NCBI GenBank assembly: GCA_948468465.1 | Contig: CAOKJJ010000022.1 | Location: 1-41,470 of the forward strand | Length of the DNA stretch: 41,470 bases | Direction: 5' to 3' | DNA from: an uncultured Eubacterium sp. | GTDB lineage: Bacteria; Bacillota_A; Clostridia; Lachnospirales; Lachnospiraceae | Part shown: piece by piece, positions 24,915 to 34,360 of the stretch | How the letters are laid out: each line of letters begins with the position of its first letter | Numbering within the stretch: position 1 is the first letter of the stretch | Made by a program: the position numbers and the translations under genes | The notes under the pieces: generated by a model | What the model was told of the DNA's origin: nothing | Databases searched by the model: none | The model's input: the letters and a program-made list of their open reading frames with translations, nothing else

Positions 24915-24955
24915 CCGCCATACGCTCCTTTATAAATATTTTTGCATATCCTAAA

Positions 24956-26071
24956 TCACATCTGACACAAAGCATCACAGATCATTTTGCTCGGACTGCA
25001 CGTTTCAACCAGACATTCTCTTTCGTATTTCTTATAATGCTCCGCAAATGTTTTCATATGATCTGCTTTTCCCGTATACATGACTGCATTTTCTCCGATC
25101 CCCTCCTGCCTTTCTGTCGCCTTGCGCAGAATCAGGCATGGCTTGCCCATATAATACAGCTCCTCCTGATTGCTGCCGCCATCTGTGATGACATATTCTG
25201 ACCCATCCAAAAGCTTCATAAAATCAAAATAGTCGACTCTTGGCAGTAAAAGAAAGTGTCCGTCTTTTTTCAGACTATCCAAAATACCCAATTCCCTAAA
25301 CTTATTTTCTGTTATTTTATGAAGGATCAGCACACATTTTCTTTTCTCAGCGCATAGCCTGACCTGCCGCATCACCTGCCGGACAAGCTCATGGTTCATT
25401 AAATTTTCCTGCCTGTGCATCACAAATACAAAATATTCCTGCCCTTGTATGTCCTGCACTTCTTTGGTCCTTACTTCGATTCTTCTGGAAAAAGACAGGC
25501 TGTCCAAAATCGTATTGTATCTGGTATTTATTACGATTCCACACGCGTTTCTTAAATGATCTGCCGGCAGTTGTCCAGGCGCAAAATGCAGTCTCGCGAT
25601 TCTGCTTGTGATCAGTCTGTCGATTTCTTCCGGAAACGGATGAAACAGATGGTGCGAGCGAAGTCCGGCCTCTACATGGCAAACCCTCATCCCAAGCTTT
25701 TTCCCGACAAATGCACCCATCATTGTCGACACCGTGTCTCCATGCACAATCAGATCTGCGCCTTTCAGCTCCTTTTGGGCAAATTGCTGTCTCATCATCT
25801 TTGGCGCTGTTTTTTTTACCGCAAGAAACCATTTGAGCAATCCCGCTACACTTTTATGTATATCCGCTTCTGACGACAATGCAACATATTTTCCTGTCAT
25901 TTGCATGAACTCCATGATCCTGCTCTTTTTCAGATCATTTTGTCCTGTTGCGATCATATGGCATATTCTCCCGGCCTTCTGGCATTCCAATATTATAGGA
26001 AATATTTTTATCAGCTCTGCTTCCGTTCCAAGGAAGAAATATAATTGTTTTTTCATTTTCTTTTCATTCAT
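24956..26071 (-). CDS. UDP-N-acetylglucosamine 2-epimerase family protein
   Basis: A 371-residue GT-B-like epimerase/hydrolase of the WecB/NeuC family. HVEAGLRSHHLFHPFPEEID near 150, LIVHGDTVSTMMGA near 123, MHRQENL near 215 and ITDGGSNQEELYYMGKPC near 290 follow the family pattern, ending with RKATERQEG. The usual N-terminal GTRPE is GTEAE and the usual DSGG is DGGSN, so it is a divergent member. Family enzymes make UDP-ManNAc or release ManNAc-type sugars. The start at 26071 overlaps the GT2 stop by four bases (ATGA), which excludes the long upstream extension. Confidence 0.82.
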   Translation of the reverse strand: MNEKKMKKQLYFFLGTEAELIKIFPIILECQKAGRICHMIATGQNDLKKSRIMEFMQMTGKYVALSSEADIHKSVAGLLKWFLAVKKTAPKMMRQQFAQKELKGADLIVHGDTVSTMMGAFVGKKLGMRVCHVEAGLRSHHLFHPFPEEIDRLITSRIARLHFAPGQLPADHLRNACGIVINTRYNTILDSLSFSRRIEVRTKEVQDIQGQEYFVFVMHRQENLMNHELVRQVMRQVRLCAEKRKCVLILHKITENKFRELGILDSLKKDGHFLLLPRVDYFDFMKLLDGSEYVITDGGSNQEELYYMGKPCLILRKATERQEGIGENAVMYTGKADHMKTFAEHYKKYERECLVETCSPSKMICDALCQM

Positions 26072-27006
26072 AACTTCTCTTCCTTCGAAATATAAATAGG
26101 TCTTTTCTTCACTTCCATGTAGATCCGCGCAAGATATTCCCCGATCACTCCCAGCAGCAATATGATAATGCTTCCCAGCATTAAGACCGCGAACATGATC
26201 GAAGCATATCCCGTACGCGCCCCGCCTGCATGCATTGCGCTGACAAAGATCATGCTTCCGTAAATAAACGCGAGAACCATTACGAAAAAACCCACATATA
26301 CTGCGCCTCGCAGCGGCGTAGTCGCAAATGACATGAAACCATTCACCGCATAACGCAGCAGTCCTGAGAAAGACCATTTTGTCTCACCTGCCGCGCGCTC
26401 CACATTCTCATACGTAATCCACTTTGTCTGAAAGCCAACCCATGCAAAAATTCCTTTGGTAAAACGGTTCGTTTCGCTCATGGACAAGACCGCATCTACA
26501 AATTTCCGGGACATCAGACGATAATCTGTTGTCCCCTGCTCCATCTGGGTCGCCGTCATCCTGCTGATCACCTGGTAAAACAGCCTGGAAAAAGCACTGC
26601 GGATCCATGGCTCTCCATGCCTGTCTACCCTTCTCGCACCGCAGCACTCATAACCTTCTTCGATTCCCTTTATCATCTCTGCCAGCAGCTTTGGCGGATG
26701 CTGCAGATCTGCGTCCATAAGCGCGATATAATCTGCTTTTGAATTCTTTAACCCCGCATAAATAGCTGCCTCCTTTCCGAAATTTCTCGCAAAGGAAATA
26801 TAATGCACCTCATCTGCCTGCGCCTGGCTGCATACATCCTTGATACGCAGCAATGTATGATCTTTGCTGCCGTCATCGACAAATAAAACAGATATCCTGT
26901 AACCCTGTATACGAGCAGCTACCCTGTGAACTGCCTGGTAGATCAGCGCAATACATGCTTCCTCGTTATAGCAGGGTATCACTACTTCAATATGTCTTTT
27001 TTCCAT
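26068..27006 (-). CDS. Glycosyltransferase family 2, polyprenyl-phosphate type with C-terminal membrane helices
   Basis: A 312-residue GT2 of the DPM1/GtrB group. IEVVIPCYNEEACIALIY opens the domain, VLFVDDGSKDHTL and ALMDADLQHPP (DxD) follow, and QMEQGTTDYRLMSR near 170 is the typical acceptor-loop segment. Two hydrophobic helices near 225-290 (YVGFFVMVLAFIYGSMIF and the LGSIIILLLGVIGEYLARIYMEVK segment) close the protein. Such enzymes load a sugar on undecaprenyl phosphate for use by a membrane transferase on the outer face. The large membrane protein gene just upstream could be that transferase. ATG at 27006 has AAGGAA upstream; an earlier TTG is less likely. Confidence 0.87.
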   Translation of the reverse strand: MEKRHIEVVIPCYNEEACIALIYQAVHRVAARIQGYRISVLFVDDGSKDHTLLRIKDVCSQAQADEVHYISFARNFGKEAAIYAGLKNSKADYIALMDADLQHPPKLLAEMIKGIEEGYECCGARRVDRHGEPWIRSAFSRLFYQVISRMTATQMEQGTTDYRLMSRKFVDAVLSMSETNRFTKGIFAWVGFQTKWITYENVERAAGETKWSFSGLLRYAVNGFMSFATTPLRGAVYVGFFVMVLAFIYGSMIFVSAMHAGGARTGYASIMFAVLMLGSIIILLLGVIGEYLARIYMEVKKRPIYISKEEKL

Positions 27007-27030
27007 AATGATTCCTTCTTTTGCTTTCAA

Positions 27031-29361
27031 TTATGGCTGCAATTCTTTGTAAATGTAATTTAGAACATCATCATGAAACTCTGTTAATTCATTTATAGAT
27101 TGCATCTCTTCATTTTCTATTTTCACTTTATCTATTTTTACAGCAAGTGTTCTCTTATCTTCTGTATTCGGAGTTTGTAAATCCTGCATAGAAAACCTTA
27201 TTACAAGCCTGTCTTGATCCAAAAGCTCCTTAGGTATATCGTAAGTAACAGTACCTCTCTCCGGCATGCCCTGTGCGATCAGCGTGTCATTCGCATAAAC
27301 TTTTAACTCGTTATATGTGAAGACAGCTACGTAATTTACAGACAGCTTGATATCATTCTGTATTTTACCCGCAAGCGAAAAAGATAACTCTGCATTTTCA
27401 TCCTCGATCCAGCATCCGTCTGTCTCAAAGAAAGAAAAACCAGATGACACATAAGATAAATGATCTGTTTTTCCATAAATAAATTCTATTTCGTTTCCAA
27501 TGGCATAAAAGTTGTCATCATAATCCAAAATATTCTTTACGATATTTTCAGATATAGCCTGAAAATAATCTGTACCGAATGTGTTAACGAGTTTTTGCTT
27601 ATAATTGCGCAGGGAATAATAAATCCATGTATCATTACTATGCACAACTACAGGTGCACCCAAAATGCGGTCCAATTCACTGAGCACTTCCTGATACTTG
27701 TCCTCTGTGTAACCTGCTTTATATAATGCAATACCAGCAAAATCTGCTGCAGCAGCAATTCTCATTCTCGGTTCCATAGAAAATCGACTTATATGCTTCA
27801 GCCATAGATCATTCTCACTGTATTCCGGTGCTCCAACACTCCACTGCAAACCATTTACATGGCAATTAGGTAAATTTACAGGATAGGTATCTTCTATTAC
27901 TGTTTGTTGAAACTCGTCAGAATAAGCATATGGCATCTGAAGAATTTTCGCTCCTGCTCCTTCAAATTCTTCTATTTTATCAAAAAAATTTTTATCCTCA
28001 TACCATGCATCCGCTTTTGTACAATATTGTTCATCATCCTCTTTAATTTCTGCAGGTATTTGATCGTATATTGCAGTAACTAAAATAAAAAAACTCAAAA
28101 AAACTTTTACAAAGAACCTTTTATCCACTTGCCGAAACAACTCTGCTATACACAGAATAGAAAACGCTGCTATAAAAAAACTCATGCGGTTATATGTACG
28201 AAAACTAGCCGTAATAACACCTACAATATCTGCCAATCCACCAATTGTTGCCACACATATCAAAAATAAATTTAATTTGCCAATCTGAACAATTCGATTT
28301 TGTTCTTTATAAAAAAACACAGCTAAAATGCTTACAACAAATCCTATACTCATGATCAAGCCAAGCGTTGATTTTGCATTCTCATTTTGAAAATGCAAAA
28401 AATTAGAATCATACCAGTTCCTTATATTGGCAAATACTGAATTATTATGTCCTGGAACCGGAAGTAAGAGCTGGATTATTTTCATTCCATAAAATTCTAT
28501 ATCAGATATCACTCTCGTTGATGCAATATCTGTAATTGCATTAGAACCTAAAAACTTACTTAAAATTTCTGGAAATATACCGCAAATAAAAAGACCAATT
28601 CCATCAAAAACTAATAATAACCCTCCATATAATAGTTCCCTTACCCTTGCACATGATGCGGCTCCAAGCAATGCCGAAAAAAATATAATAAATGCTGAAA
28701 AAAAGCCATAATACAACGTACAACCCGTGATTAAATATATAAAAACTATTGCACACACGAATTCTTTTTTTTCCAAGCTGAGCCAGAAATTTTTTACATT
28801 TATTTTTTCATTTTTCCACTCTTCTTTACAAAAAGAACCTTCTATTAATTTTATAGAAACAATACAGATTAACGGGAGAAAAAAACTTGATCCAACCGCA
28901 TAATGTTCTACTCCTCTTAGCCAATGCCCTGGCAAAAGCGCATACACAATTCCAAGCGTCATGGAAATAATATAATGATATTCAAGTCTTCTTAACACAA
29001 AATACATTACCATTGCTGTTAATGGGTATGTACAAATATAATATAAATTCATTACCATTCCCGATTCATTCACAAAACATGCAATAATCTTCATCATGAA
29101 ATTCGGAATAACTGCTTCAAATAATGTAAAACTATTACTGACTCCTATCGGTAAAGCGTATGTTTTCGAATTTATTCTGCTCTCTCCTTTTATATAATTT
29201 GCACAATCTATTAAAAATCCCGTCGCATCTCCTGCTGCGTTTAAAGGAACATTCCAATCTCTATGCCACAATCCATATGCTGAAATCATAACGATAAGCG
29301 GTATAACCATAACTATAACGGTACATAAAATCTCTTTCGAAATATTTTTTCTTATCCTCAT
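27031..29361 (-). CDS. Large multi-pass membrane protein, possible GT-C transferase
   Basis: A 776-residue protein with about 12-13 membrane segments in the first 480 residues and a soluble C-terminal part of about 300 residues, predicted outside. After the first helix comes GLWHRDWNVPLNAAGDATGFLIDCANYIKGE; an acidic loop after helix 1 is where GT-C transferases keep their catalytic residue. The C-terminal domain ends in a beta-rich region (YVAVFTYNELKVYANDTLIAQ) like a carbohydrate-binding sandwich. It resembles YfhO-like proteins in layout, but I do not recognise a named family. It probably works with the polyprenyl-phosphate GT2 gene that follows. The gene is visibly more AT-rich than its neighbours, suggesting separate acquisition. 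Start at 29361 has AAAGGAAT upstream. Confidence 0.7.
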   Translation of the reverse strand: MRIRKNISKEILCTVIVMVIPLIVMISAYGLWHRDWNVPLNAAGDATGFLIDCANYIKGESRINSKTYALPIGVSNSFTLFEAVIPNFMMKIIACFVNESGMVMNLYYICTYPLTAMVMYFVLRRLEYHYIISMTLGIVYALLPGHWLRGVEHYAVGSSFFLPLICIVSIKLIEGSFCKEEWKNEKINVKNFWLSLEKKEFVCAIVFIYLITGCTLYYGFFSAFIIFFSALLGAASCARVRELLYGGLLLVFDGIGLFICGIFPEILSKFLGSNAITDIASTRVISDIEFYGMKIIQLLLPVPGHNNSVFANIRNWYDSNFLHFQNENAKSTLGLIMSIGFVVSILAVFFYKEQNRIVQIGKLNLFLICVATIGGLADIVGVITASFRTYNRMSFFIAAFSILCIAELFRQVDKRFFVKVFLSFFILVTAIYDQIPAEIKEDDEQYCTKADAWYEDKNFFDKIEEFEGAGAKILQMPYAYSDEFQQTVIEDTYPVNLPNCHVNGLQWSVGAPEYSENDLWLKHISRFSMEPRMRIAAAADFAGIALYKAGYTEDKYQEVLSELDRILGAPVVVHSNDTWIYYSLRNYKQKLVNTFGTDYFQAISENIVKNILDYDDNFYAIGNEIEFIYGKTDHLSYVSSGFSFFETDGCWIEDENAELSFSLAGKIQNDIKLSVNYVAVFTYNELKVYANDTLIAQGMPERGTVTYDIPKELLDQDRLVIRFSMQDLQTPNTEDKRTLAVKIDKVKIENEEMQSINELTEFHDDVLNYIYKELQP

Positions 29362-29390
29362 TAAATAATTCCTTTCATGAATTTCGAGTT

Positions 29391-31760
29391 TTAAATCGTC
29401 AGCCTCTGAATAAAAGCATTGCAGATTTTCTTCCAATCGTACTGCTCCTTCACGCTCCTCCATGCGTACTCCACCTTTTCCTGCATCTTTGCCAAAGAAA
29501 ATTCCAAAATATGCCCCGGCATATCCTCAACCGCTGCAACGATCATCCCCTTCTTATCCTCAATCCCCCTTGCTCCAAATTCGGTCGTAATAACAGGAAT
29601 TCCAGCCGCCATATAATCAAACATTTTCAGATTTGTTCCTGACCCTGACATCATCGGATTCAGTGCAAAATCCACAGTTTCGAATATTTTTGCCTTCGCT
29701 CCCTCACTGACGACCCCCAGCAGTCCGACATTTTCCGGTAGTTTTTTTCCTTTAAAAAAATCACATTGACTCCCCATCAGCAAAAACTGTATTTCCGGAC
29801 ATTGCACAGCGATTTCAAAGATCCTTTCACATGCTTCCAGATTCGGCTGATGCCAGCTGCCCATAAATACCCCTATCGTATTCTGTTCCAATCCAAGGCG
29901 CTGCTTATTTTTCATTCGCTGTTCAACTGCAGTAAAGCACACTTGTTCGCAATCAGCCCCATTTGGCACCAAAACCATCTTATCCAATGGCGTGCCATAG
30001 CATTTATGTAAAGCAAGCTGATCTTCTGCGGAACAGGTGACGATAAATTCACTTTTGTCACAGCATTCTTTTTCTATATCGTAAACTCTTTGCAGCAGTT
30101 CTTCTTTGATTGAACTATCCGGCAGCATGCATTTTTTCATTGCAAATTCTATATTATGAGCCTCATATACAAAAGAACGCCCGCATAAATAATTCCTAGC
30201 TTCATAATAAAGATACGGATGCGAAATAATTACCATATCACTTTTTTCTACAGATTCTCTCAGTCTTTTCCCATATTCCGGTGTATATCCGGATAATGTA
30301 ATCATTGCGATATCTGTGATCGGCAATTTGGCCTTCTTCTCCATTTTCCATTCCAGTTCCTGATGTTTTCCGGACTTTGGAATACGGATTTCTTTTAATC
30401 CCTTTGCAATGAAGCCTTCATAACTTTTCTGGTCTGCCCCCGTAAAGGACACAATGTCAACATCATAGTCTTTTGCGATATTTTTATACAGATGATAGAT
30501 ACGGGCTTGTCCTCCGCCCTGTGGAGGATAGATCGGAAATGTAGAGGTAACTGTGATCCGCGCCCTCTTGCTGTTTTCGCATTCCTTCAAATCCGTGCTG
30601 TCTGCATAACTTCCGTTTAATAATTTTTCCACTGCGTTTTCCCATGTAATCTCTTTTACTTTTTCAAATGCATTTTTTCCCATCCGTTCAGCTTCCAGCG
30701 GATGTTCCGTTAAAAAATCTATTTTTTCTGCAAGCGCCTTCTCTTCAAACCTCGTAATAAATCCAGTCTCGCCTTCTGCTACAAATTCTGTAGGCCCTCC
30801 TGCATCCGCAGTCGTAATTACCGGTTTCTGATGCAGCATTGCTTCGATTGTAATCAGTCCATAATCTTCGTCGAGCGGAAAATACGGTATTACCAGGCTG
30901 TCTGCATAGTATTTTTCCAACGTGTCAGCATCTACAAATCCAAGAAAATGTATACGCTGATCTTTTTTTGCAAGTGCCTCCCACTCCTCTTGTTTCGGGC
31001 CGGTTCCTGCAATATAGAGCGGAATGTCGCTTTTTACATATTTCATGGCCCGGATCAGCATGTCAATTCTCTTTGCCCCGTCTAAACGGCTTGCCACAAA
31101 AATATGCTGCTGATTTCCTTTATTTCTCTTTTTTAATACGGTAGGCGGATATACAACATCTATACGGCAGTTTGGCGGATAATACTCTTTTCTGTACTTC
31201 ACTGTTTTGGAAATCGCATAGATATGTTTCATGCCTTCCTGCGACAATGCCATATGATCTAAATAATGAACGATTTTTCTTATCAACGGACCAGGAAATT
31301 TTAAATATGGATCAGGTATGCTTCTTTGCTCTTCCAATGAGAAAAGCAAATGAAAAAAGTCTTCCAGATCATCCATCTGCCTTCTCTCTTCCATAAAATC
31401 CAGCACCTTATTTACGTATGAATTTGCTCTTTCCACTTCTTTGGAAAGCCCGAAGCAATGATACGTGTCATACAGCCCCCGCAATGTATGTATCATATAG
31501 CAAATACAGTTAGGATGACGGATCATCCAGGACGGATATTTGGTCGTAATCACAAAATCAAATTGATCCAAACGCAAACGATAAAAATCATAATAGGAAT
31601 GCAGCAAGCTCCAGAAATCAGACTCTCTGGACGGTAATTTTATCAGCTCTGCCTGATGCGGCGTTATTTGATTCATTGCCTCACACAGACCCCACATCAG
31701 ATTTTCGGCTCCTCCAATGGCAAATGGAACCGGACTTGGACCTACAACTGCTATTTTCAT
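29391..31760 (-). CDS. Tandem glycosyltransferase family 4 fusion
   Basis: A 789-residue protein with two GT-B glycosyltransferases in one chain. The first half (1-385) begins KIAVVGPSPVPFAIGGAENL and has HIFVASRLDGAKRIDMLIRA and EDYGLITIEAMLHQKPVITT, a GT4 donor site. The second half (400-789) starts again with RITVTSTFPIYPPQGGGQARIYHLYKNI and has FMGSWHQPNLEACERIF and MMSGSGTNLKMFDYMAAGIPVITTEFGARGI. Two transferases in one polypeptide suggest two successive or alternating linkages, as in known bifunctional O-antigen polymerising enzymes. The first half resembles the separate GT4 gene at 33266-34312, so a duplication is likely. Confidence 0.87.
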   Translation of the reverse strand: MKIAVVGPSPVPFAIGGAENLMWGLCEAMNQITPHQAELIKLPSRESDFWSLLHSYYDFYRLRLDQFDFVITTKYPSWMIRHPNCICYMIHTLRGLYDTYHCFGLSKEVERANSYVNKVLDFMEERRQMDDLEDFFHLLFSLEEQRSIPDPYLKFPGPLIRKIVHYLDHMALSQEGMKHIYAISKTVKYRKEYYPPNCRIDVVYPPTVLKKRNKGNQQHIFVASRLDGAKRIDMLIRAMKYVKSDIPLYIAGTGPKQEEWEALAKKDQRIHFLGFVDADTLEKYYADSLVIPYFPLDEDYGLITIEAMLHQKPVITTADAGGPTEFVAEGETGFITRFEEKALAEKIDFLTEHPLEAERMGKNAFEKVKEITWENAVEKLLNGSYADSTDLKECENSKRARITVTSTFPIYPPQGGGQARIYHLYKNIAKDYDVDIVSFTGADQKSYEGFIAKGLKEIRIPKSGKHQELEWKMEKKAKLPITDIAMITLSGYTPEYGKRLRESVEKSDMVIISHPYLYYEARNYLCGRSFVYEAHNIEFAMKKCMLPDSSIKEELLQRVYDIEKECCDKSEFIVTCSAEDQLALHKCYGTPLDKMVLVPNGADCEQVCFTAVEQRMKNKQRLGLEQNTIGVFMGSWHQPNLEACERIFEIAVQCPEIQFLLMGSQCDFFKGKKLPENVGLLGVVSEGAKAKIFETVDFALNPMMSGSGTNLKMFDYMAAGIPVITTEFGARGIEDKKGMIVAAVEDMPGHILEFSLAKMQEKVEYAWRSVKEQYDWKKICNAFIQRLTI

Positions 31761-31778
31761 TGATTTCTCTCCTGGTTT

Positions 31779-33266
31779 TTACTTTACAGCTATCACAGCA
31801 TAGTTTTGCCTTCCAAATAAAAGATCGGAAAGCAGATTCATGCCGTCATTAAATTCACTTAAATTCGAACTTGTCTCACAAGAAAGCAGCGGCAGACGAT
31901 AGTCGCTTTTACTCTCTTCCGTAAACAAAAGATCCACTTTTTGAAAACCTTCCCGTTTTAACAAATATTCCATTGTTTTTGCATGCACCGGTTTCTGATG
32001 CGAAGGGTCCATATAAAAAGCGTTCATATAAATGGATAAGCACATTGGATTTGGCGTTTCTAATATCAGGCATCCGCCTTGTTTGAGTTTCTCATATGCC
32101 AGATGACATAACGCCAGCAGCTGCCCGGTTGAAAGATGTTCGATCAATTGTGCCGCAAAAATACCATCCACGCTTTCCTTTTCCGTATTTTCAAGGAAAC
32201 GAATGGCATCGTCCTGTCTGACGTCCAGTCCTTTTGCCTGACAATATGCCACAAACTCCTCATAGGCATCTATCCCAATCCCTTGAATGCTATTTTCTTT
32301 TAATAACTCTAAAAATTCTCCCCGTCCGCATCCCAGATCTAAGACAAGCTCTTTTTCCAGGAAGTATGGAATGTATATGGATTCCGCCTCTTTGATCTGC
32401 GCTCTGCTGCCCCTAAAATAATTTTCAAAATCAAAATAATCCATTTCAGCATATACATCTGCATTTACCTGATCCGTATGTTTCATGCTCACTTTATCCA
32501 TTCCTGCATGTTCTGTATGCGGCAATGCGAAGCGGAGTCTTGTATTTCTGAAAAGGAGCATTTCATCTTCTGTATGCCGCTGTTCGATCTGATGGATCAT
32601 TTTTGCATATTTGTCTTGCACTTCATTCAGGATGTCTGTCTGCCGAAGAATGGCTGCTTCCATCCTTGCTTCTATCCTTGCTTCCATCCTCGCATGCTGC
32701 TCTTCTGCCTGCTTTAAGCTCTTTTGCTCCAAATTTGTTATGATTTCTTCCAGTTCCAAATTTCTGTTTTCTAAATCTGCGATCTTTTCTCCCTGTATTA
32801 AAATTTTATTTTCCTGCTCCAATATTTTTTCATTACAGGAAGAGACAGAATCTGTCCCAGCAATAAACTGACTTGTAACAACTTCATTATTGTATAATGC
32901 ATTGACAGCCGCTGTGGTATTTGCATTAAATGTATTCTGCTCCTCTACCACAGGCTGTAAAAGAAAGCGGCAGGCTTTACGGATCAAACGCTTTATAAAA
33001 ATAATGAGTCTGCAAAAGTGTCTGCGATGGCATATAATTTCATGCTCACAAGATGTCTGATAGGTTACATTCATCTGCTCCTTCCAATGCTGCAATTCTT
33101 CCATATCAAATACGCCGTTTTGAAGATCCCTGTCCTGCTGCGGCTGTGTATCTTTTAAGAATATATCAACAACCTCATTCAGTGTCTTTCTGTCAGAAAC
33201 GATATTCTCATTTTCTCCCTCGATCTGGCTTAAGATTCCTTTGACCTTGTCTGCAGAAGCGCTCAT
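31779..33266 (-). CDS. Coiled-coil methyltransferase (possible chain-terminating/length-control protein)
   Basis: A 495-residue protein. Residues 1-140 are helical and charged, about 145-235 form a strong coiled coil (EKILEQENKILIQGEKIADLENRNLELEE pattern, then ARMEARIEARMEA), and 275-420 are a class I methyltransferase with VLDLGCGRGEFLELL, GIDAYEEFVAYC, IFAAQLIEHL and ILETPNP. The layout recalls WbdD-type proteins, in which a methyltransferase ends polysaccharide growth and a coiled coil sets chain length, though here the coil comes first and no kinase domain is seen. The Wzt-type ATPase in this operon has a C-terminal domain of the kind that binds capped chains. ATG at 33266 overlaps the upstream stop by one base (TAATG). 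Confidence 0.78.
   Translation of the reverse strand: MSASADKVKGILSQIEGENENIVSDRKTLNEVVDIFLKDTQPQQDRDLQNGVFDMEELQHWKEQMNVTYQTSCEHEIICHRRHFCRLIIFIKRLIRKACRFLLQPVVEEQNTFNANTTAAVNALYNNEVVTSQFIAGTDSVSSCNEKILEQENKILIQGEKIADLENRNLELEEIITNLEQKSLKQAEEQHARMEARIEARMEAAILRQTDILNEVQDKYAKMIHQIEQRHTEDEMLLFRNTRLRFALPHTEHAGMDKVSMKHTDQVNADVYAEMDYFDFENYFRGSRAQIKEAESIYIPYFLEKELVLDLGCGRGEFLELLKENSIQGIGIDAYEEFVAYCQAKGLDVRQDDAIRFLENTEKESVDGIFAAQLIEHLSTGQLLALCHLAYEKLKQGGCLILETPNPMCLSIYMNAFYMDPSHQKPVHAKTMEYLLKREGFQKVDLLFTEESKSDYRLPLLSCETSSNLSEFNDGMNLLSDLLFGRQNYAVIAVK
32657..32692. repeat. Three 12-bp tandem repeats encoding part of the coiled coil
   Basis: Three units of CTTCYATCCTYG at 32657, 32669 and 32681 encode, on the minus strand, four-residue repeats of the type ARME-ARIE-ARME within the coiled coil of the methyltransferase. 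Because 12 is a multiple of three, gain or loss of a unit would change coil length by four residues without breaking the frame. Confidence 0.85.
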
Positions 33267-34312
33267 TATTTTGTCAACTCCTTTACAACATTGTTCCATG
33301 TTATATTCCTATCGTTTAATCGTTTTTTAGATTTTGCTCCTAATTCCTGCGCCATAACCTCCGACTGCGCGAGCTCGTCGATTCTTCCGGCAATTTCCTT
33401 TGCGTCCGGCGCTGCAATCAAACCATTTTTATAATCTTCTACAAATTCAAGCGGCCCTCCGCTGTCTTTCGCTGTAATCACTGCTTTTGATGACGCCATA
33501 GCTTCTAACGTTATATAGCCGTAATCTTCATCAAATGGTATATACAGTACGGCCTTTGCTTTTGCATAAAGTTCAAACTTTTTTTCCTGTGTAACATAGT
33601 CAAAATATTTTACCTTTTTCTGCAGCTTATGATTTTTAATAAAATTCAGCATCTTATCTTTTTCAATTACATTGTCTGCTTTCCCGACAATATACAGCTG
33701 CACATCCGACTTCGTATAGGACATTGCTTCTAAAGCCAGCATCTGGCGTTTTGTAATGTTTATTCTGCTTGGCATCAAAATATAGTTTTCATAGTCTGTA
33801 CAATAAAATTTCTCCATATCCGGACATGGATGATATAATGCCTGTGATTCGATATGGTTATATTTTCGCATCCGTTTCGCAACATTTTCAGAATTGGCAT
33901 AAATTCTGTTAGCTTCATTCAGATACAGATTATCCGCATTCTGTACAATGCTCCTTATATAGCGCCCTTCCACGGTATCCTTTAAGTTGGAATATTCCGT
34001 GTTAAATAACTCGTATGCTGCCCTATGCTGATGTAATGCCCATACAATCTTGTTTGGATGCGGGATATAATACGCAGGAAATTTTAATGCAACATTTAAG
34101 TCTATTCGCCCTGACCACGAATTTGTCAAATCAAACAGACGTGAAGCAATCACATGATCTTCAATGCATGAGATCGGTGTATCCATAAATGGAATGGTTA
34201 CAATTTCCGCCTCGTGGCCTGCCTGTATAAATGCTTTTTTCAGATTATGCGCATGCAGCTCAGCTCCTCCAGATACGAATGGAGCCTGTACCGTAGTAAT
34301 TGCTACTTTCAT
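33266..34312 (-). CDS. Glycosyltransferase family 4
   Basis: A 348-residue GT-B enzyme. KVAITTVQAPFVSGGAELHAHNL is the acceptor-side glycine-rich start, YILMPSRINITKRQMLALEAM begins the donor domain and EDYGYITLEAMASSKAVITAKDSGGPLEFV is the E-x7-E donor motif of GT4. It is similar along its length to the first half of the double-GT4 gene. It likely transfers a mannose-derived or deoxy sugar made from the GDP-mannose dehydratase product, an inference from context. It lies 48 bases after the ABC ATPase gene and is coupled to the methyltransferase gene downstream. Confidence 0.87.
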   Translation of the reverse strand: MKVAITTVQAPFVSGGAELHAHNLKKAFIQAGHEAEIVTIPFMDTPISCIEDHVIASRLFDLTNSWSGRIDLNVALKFPAYYIPHPNKIVWALHQHRAAYELFNTEYSNLKDTVEGRYIRSIVQNADNLYLNEANRIYANSENVAKRMRKYNHIESQALYHPCPDMEKFYCTDYENYILMPSRINITKRQMLALEAMSYTKSDVQLYIVGKADNVIEKDKMLNFIKNHKLQKKVKYFDYVTQEKKFELYAKAKAVLYIPFDEDYGYITLEAMASSKAVITAKDSGGPLEFVEDYKNGLIAAPDAKEIAGRIDELAQSEVMAQELGAKSKKRLNDRNITWNNVVKELTK

Positions 34313-34360
34313 ATTTCCTCTCTTTCAAGACATATTCTTTTGCCACCATTTTCTCCATCT

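Noticed and set aside
26072..26377. 100-residue N-terminal extension of the 2-epimerase
   Set aside because: It is read out of frame through the GT2 gene; the ATGA overlap at 26068-26071 gives the natural start.
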